This document shows, piece by piece, positions 61,296-64,000 of a stretch of 64,000 nt of DNA. How positions within the stretch are numbered: the first letter of the stretch is position 1; each line of letters starts with the position of its first letter. This DNA is from DASXMT01 sp963803065. GTDB taxonomy: Bacteria; Actinomycetota; Acidimicrobiia; Acidimicrobiales; RAAP-2. A program made the translations under genes and the position numbers. The notes beneath the pieces are model-generated. The model made no database searches. It was not told the DNA's origin and saw only the letters and a list, made by a program, of their open reading frames with translations. Location of the stretch: assembly GCA_963803065.1 (NCBI GenBank), contig CAWDKW010000004.1, forward strand, positions 372,001 to 436,000, given 5' to 3'.

Positions 61296-61349
61296 CGCCC
61301 CGAGCGCGCCCACGGCCCGCCGCGCCCCGAGCGCGCCCACGGCCCGCCG
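61296..61349 (+). repeat. 27-bp tandem repeat, 2 copies plus partial
   Basis: Two identical 27-bp units that read RPERAHGPP in the frame of the adenosyltransferase, and a partial third (61350-61364) ending at its ATG. Whether it is translated depends on the start codon used. Confidence 0.93.
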
Positions 61350-61364
61350 CGCCCCGAGCACGCC

Positions 61365-62042
61365 ATGGTGAGGATCTACACCAAGACCGGTGACGACGGC
61401 ACCACCGGGCTCCTCTACGGCGGGCGGGTCGCCAAGGATTCCTCGGTCATGCAGGTCAACGGGGCCGTCGACGAGGCCCAGGCGATGCTGGGCCTGGCCC
61501 GGGCCGAGGCCGTGCCCGGGTCCGAGCTCGACACACTGCTCGTCCGCTTGGAGCGCGAGCTCTACGTGCTCATGGCCGAGGTGGCGACCGACATGTCGAA
61601 GCGGGCCAAGCTCACACCGGGGACCACCCTTGTCACCGAGGAGATGGTGGCCGCGCTCGAGACCCAAATCGACGATCTGATCGACCGGTTCGAGATGCCG
61701 GCCGAGTTCGTCGTTCCCGGGGCCAACCGCGTCTCGGCCGCCCTCGACGTATCCCGTACCGTTGTCCGCCGAGCCGAGCGTCTGGTCGTGTCCGACCCGG
61801 TGGAAGGTTCATGGGTCGGGCGCTACCTCAATAGGCTGTCGGACCTCCTCTGGGCGATGGCCCGGTGGTCTGAGGGCGATGAGCACGTCCTGGCCCGGGG
61901 CGACCGTCCCGGACGCCGGAGTGGCGCCCAGGCCGCGTCAGCTGGTTCGACGGGTTCCGCAGGGTCGGCCGGGTCCGCAGGGCGACCGGCACAAGAACGA
62001 CCGGCACCAAGAACGACCGGCACAAGAACGACCGGCACATGA
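61365..62042 (+). CDS. Cob(I)alamin adenosyltransferase, PduO type
   Basis: 225 residues from ATG 61365 (MVRIYTKTGDDGTTGLLYGG). It transfers adenosyl from ATP to cob(I)alamin. PduO motifs are YTKTGDDGTTGL (ATP binding), VNGAVDEAQAMLGLARAEA, the GANRVSAALDVSRTVVRRAERLV helix and YLNRLSDLLWAMARW. The frame is open upstream across the 27-bp repeat, so a longer start is possible. The C-terminal 45 residues are low complexity (GSTGSAGSAGSAGRPAQERP, then TTGT repeats). It is divergent from metH, fitting a cobalamin-handling pair. Confidence 0.92.
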   Translation: MVRIYTKTGDDGTTGLLYGGRVAKDSSVMQVNGAVDEAQAMLGLARAEAVPGSELDTLLVRLERELYVLMAEVATDMSKRAKLTPGTTLVTEEMVAALETQIDDLIDRFEMPAEFVVPGANRVSAALDVSRTVVRRAERLVVSDPVEGSWVGRYLNRLSDLLWAMARWSEGDEHVLARGDRPGRRSGAQAASAGSTGSAGSAGSAGRPAQERPAPRTTGTRTTGT

Positions 62043-62055
62043 ACGACCGGCACAC
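61995..62055 (+). repeat. 15-16-bp tandem repeat, 4 copies
   Basis: Four units of GAACGACCGGCACAA type at 61995, 62011, 62026 and 62041, running through the stop codon of the adenosyltransferase gene. Confidence 0.92.
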
Positions 62056-62093
62056 GTCGTACCGGCACCGGAACACAGCGAAGAAGGATGAGC

Positions 62094-63650
62094 ATGCTGC
62101 AGATCGAGACCGCTCTGTCGTCAGGATTGGAGACTGGCCTGGCGGCGGTGGGTATTCCCGTGTTCATTGGCGACGACGGTCCTGAAATGGCTCCGGGCCT
62201 TCCCGAGTCGATCGGGGGCGCCCCGGTGCCGGCCGACCTGGATGCGGTGTGGCTCAAACGCCAGGGCTTCACTGGCAAGGTGGGCCAGTCGCTGGTGCTG
62301 CGGAGCGAGCCGGGCACGCCGGTGACGGTGCTGCTCGGTTGGGGGGCTCGAAAGCCCGACCCGGGCGACGACGAGGTCGAGACGGTCAGGCGAAGTGCCG
62401 CCGCCTTCATCAGGGCGACGGGCGAGGGCGGCGCCGGAGCGTTCGTGATCCCGGCCGGGCTCGTCCTCGACGGCGCGGTGATGGCGGCTGCGTTGGCCGA
62501 GGGTGGCACGTTGGCCGCCTACCGCTTCGATGCTTACCGGAGCGGGGACGGCCATCCGCGGCTCGAGCGCCTGGTCCTGGCCGTGATCGACGACGCCCAG
62601 GCCGAGGCGGTGGCCGACGGGGCCAGGCGAGGGGCAGACCTGGCCGCAGCGGTGTCGTTCGCCCGTGACCTGGTCAACGAACCTCCGAGCTCGCTGACTC
62701 CGAGCAAGCTGGCTGAGATCGTGTCCGAACGTCTGGGTGCCAGGCCGGGCGTGACGGTCGAGGTGTGGGACGAAGATCGGATCGTGGCCGAGCACCTGGG
62801 CGGGCTCCTCGGCGTCGCCCGAGGATCGGTTGAACCCCCGCGCCTGGTCAAGGCCCAATACACGCCGGCACAGCCCGTGGAGGTCGATGGCCGGGTCCCA
62901 CACGTTGTCCTGGTGGGCAAGGGCATCACCTTCGATTCCGGCGGTCTGTCGCTGAAGTCGGCCGGCGGTATGGAGACCATGAAGACCGATATGGGCGGTG
63001 CTGCCGCCGTGTTGGCCGCATTCGATGCGGCCGCCGTGCGCCGCGTCCCCATCCGGATCACGGCGCTGGCTCCCATGACCGAGAACATGCCGGGTGGGCG
63101 CGCCATCAAGCCGGGGGACGTCCTCACCGCTCGCAACGGCAAGACCATCGAGGTCCTCAACACCGACGCCGAGGGACGGCTGGTGCTGGCTGACGCCCTG
63201 TCACTGGCCGCGGAGCTGGAGCCCGACGCCATCATCGACCTGGCCACGCTGACCGGCGCGGCGGTGGTGGCCCTGGGCAACGGGATTGCCGGACTGCTCG
63301 GGAACGATGAAATGCTCCAAGCCGAGCTGCGGAGTGCATCCGAGCGGGCGGGCGAGTCGCTGTGGCCCCTGCCGCTCCCCGACGAGTACCGCAGCCATAT
63401 CGACTCCGAAGTGGCGGACATGAAGAACATCGGCCGAGCGGGGCAGGCCGGCTCTATTTCCGCCGCCCTGCTGTTACGCGAGTTCGTCGGGGACGTGCCC
63501 TGGGCCCACCTGGACATCGCCGGACCGGCCCGTTCCGATGAGGACGCCCGCTACCTGACCAAGGGGGGCACCGGCTTCGGAGTCCGCACCCTGGTCGCGC
63601 TGCTGTCGTCGCCTGCATTCGCCGAGTCGCTGGTCCGCTCAGAGGAGTGA
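62094..63650 (+). CDS. pepA: Leucyl aminopeptidase (M17)
   Basis: 518 residues from ATG 62094, with AAGGA 5 nt upstream (ATG 62088 would overlap that site). It is a cytosolic hexameric aminopeptidase. The C-terminal catalytic domain has the metal and catalytic lysine segment LVGKGITFDSGGLSLKSAGG (Lys, Asp), MKTDMGGAAAVL, and the signature NTDAEGRLVLADAL with Asp, Glu and Arg, followed by DLATLTGAAVVALG. The N-terminal macro-like domain is divergent, as usual. The gene follows the adenosyltransferase with a 51-nt gap. Confidence 0.95.
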   Translation: MLQIETALSSGLETGLAAVGIPVFIGDDGPEMAPGLPESIGGAPVPADLDAVWLKRQGFTGKVGQSLVLRSEPGTPVTVLLGWGARKPDPGDDEVETVRRSAAAFIRATGEGGAGAFVIPAGLVLDGAVMAAALAEGGTLAAYRFDAYRSGDGHPRLERLVLAVIDDAQAEAVADGARRGADLAAAVSFARDLVNEPPSSLTPSKLAEIVSERLGARPGVTVEVWDEDRIVAEHLGGLLGVARGSVEPPRLVKAQYTPAQPVEVDGRVPHVVLVGKGITFDSGGLSLKSAGGMETMKTDMGGAAAVLAAFDAAAVRRVPIRITALAPMTENMPGGRAIKPGDVLTARNGKTIEVLNTDAEGRLVLADALSLAAELEPDAIIDLATLTGAAVVALGNGIAGLLGNDEMLQAELRSASERAGESLWPLPLPDEYRSHIDSEVADMKNIGRAGQAGSISAALLLREFVGDVPWAHLDIAGPARSDEDARYLTKGGTGFGVRTLVALLSSPAFAESLVRSEE

Positions 63651-63765
63651 CGGGTTTGTAGCGTCGGCCGTGCCGTGGGGCCGGCGGGATCGTACCCGCG
63701 TCGATCGTGGGCCCGCGTTGGCGACGCGGAGCCGGGCACAGACCTTCGGATCGAGTCGGTCGCCC

Positions 63766-63999
63766 CTACCCCAGGGAGCCCTCGAGGCAGTAGGTGATGC
63801 CGTCCTTGGCCACCTGGTCATCGGGGTCGTCGGCGAGCTCGTCGATCAGGCGGAGGGCGCGAGTTCGGTTTAGTCGGAATCCCAGTTCCTTGGCCTGCTC
63901 GAGGATGGCGTTCTTGCCGGCGGCCACCCCGAGCACGTCGAGCGCTCCGTGGATGGCGTCGGTGTCCGATGCGGCGGTGGGCACGAAGACCGGTGCGCT
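63766..63999 (-). CDS. Unidentified protein, C-terminal part (5' end outside window)
   Basis: The last 77 residues of a gene that enters from the right edge; the frame is open up to position 63999. The visible sequence (GVAAGKNAILEQAKELGF, RALRLIDELADDPDDQVAKD) is helical and charged, without a recognisable domain. The GTG at 63984 could start a 72-residue protein but has no ribosome site or -10 box in view, so a longer gene is more likely. It converges on pepA with a 115-nt gap in which I see nothing clear. Confidence 0.6.
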   Translation of the reverse strand, partial: SAPVFVPTAASDTDAIHGALDVLGVAAGKNAILEQAKELGFRLNRTRALRLIDELADDPDDQVAKDGITYCLEGSLG

Positions 64000-64000
64000 C

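Noticed and set aside
61126..61364. Cobalamin riboswitch upstream of metH or the adenosyltransferase
   Set aside because: No B12-box-like segment on either strand; metH has a -10 box 8 nt before its ATG, leaving no leader.

Overview
The window is a high-G+C, gene-dense bacterial chromosome segment. It looks like an actinobacterium (Actinomycetota), plausibly of the Acidimicrobiia. The signs are a DUF222/13E12-type HNH protein, a homodimeric AceE-type pyruvate dehydrogenase E1, LCP and RipA-like NlpC/P60 wall proteins, DUF1707, DUF2203 and DUF6941 proteins, many GTG starts, and many genes with a TANNNT -10 box only 6-8 nt before the start codon (leaderless transcripts). Class-level placement is inference. 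I saw no tRNA, rRNA, CRISPR array, insertion sequence or prophage.

Layout. 0-7 kb: acyl-CoA metabolism (crotonase end, hotdog thioesterase, acyl-CoA synthetase), a divergent Lgt-like membrane protein, an SDR and a repeat-rich HNH protein. 7-14 kb: two tandem NlpC/P60 hydrolases (one frameshifted), a dienelactone hydrolase, a DUF885 protein and a 14-TM exporter with a palindrome over its promoter. 14-20 kb: CoA lyase, methylsuccinyl-CoA dehydrogenase-like and MaoC hydratase genes that together suggest the lower ethylmalonyl-CoA pathway, with two methyltransferases and mutY. 20-28 kb: hydrolases, flavin reductase, RmlC, a Lys-rich-tailed SDR, a RodZ-tail membrane protein and protease II. 28-38 kb: iron-sulfur assembly split into two facing units, sufB-(Cys-rich small protein) and sufD-Rieske-sufC on the plus strand, and sufC2-sufS-sufU on the minus strand, with a crotonase and an LCP protein between. 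38-45 kb: glycogen-debranching-like enzyme, MBL hydrolase, acyl-CoA dehydrogenase, DUF1707, ThiE and an HhH-GPD protein. 45-56 kb: pyruvate dehydrogenase and lipoate genes, aceE, then lpd-E2-lipB/lipA fusion-M24 peptidase. 56-64 kb: a 576-bp gene-free stretch, an SDR, B12-dependent MetH (frameshifted), a PduO-type cobalamin adenosyltransferase, leucyl aminopeptidase and a partial gene.

How they fit. SUF makes the clusters that LipA and MutY need. LipB/LipA lipoylate the E2 encoded next to them. MetH and any B12 mutase of the ethylmalonyl-CoA pathway use cobalamin. Two results stand out. A 28-bp palindrome with the same 11-bp arm sits over the promoters of both suf units. LipB and LipA are encoded as one polypeptide. 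Five otherwise good genes are each broken by one single-base indel, all in repeats or short G/C-rich stretches, so sequence errors should be excluded before calling them pseudogenes.
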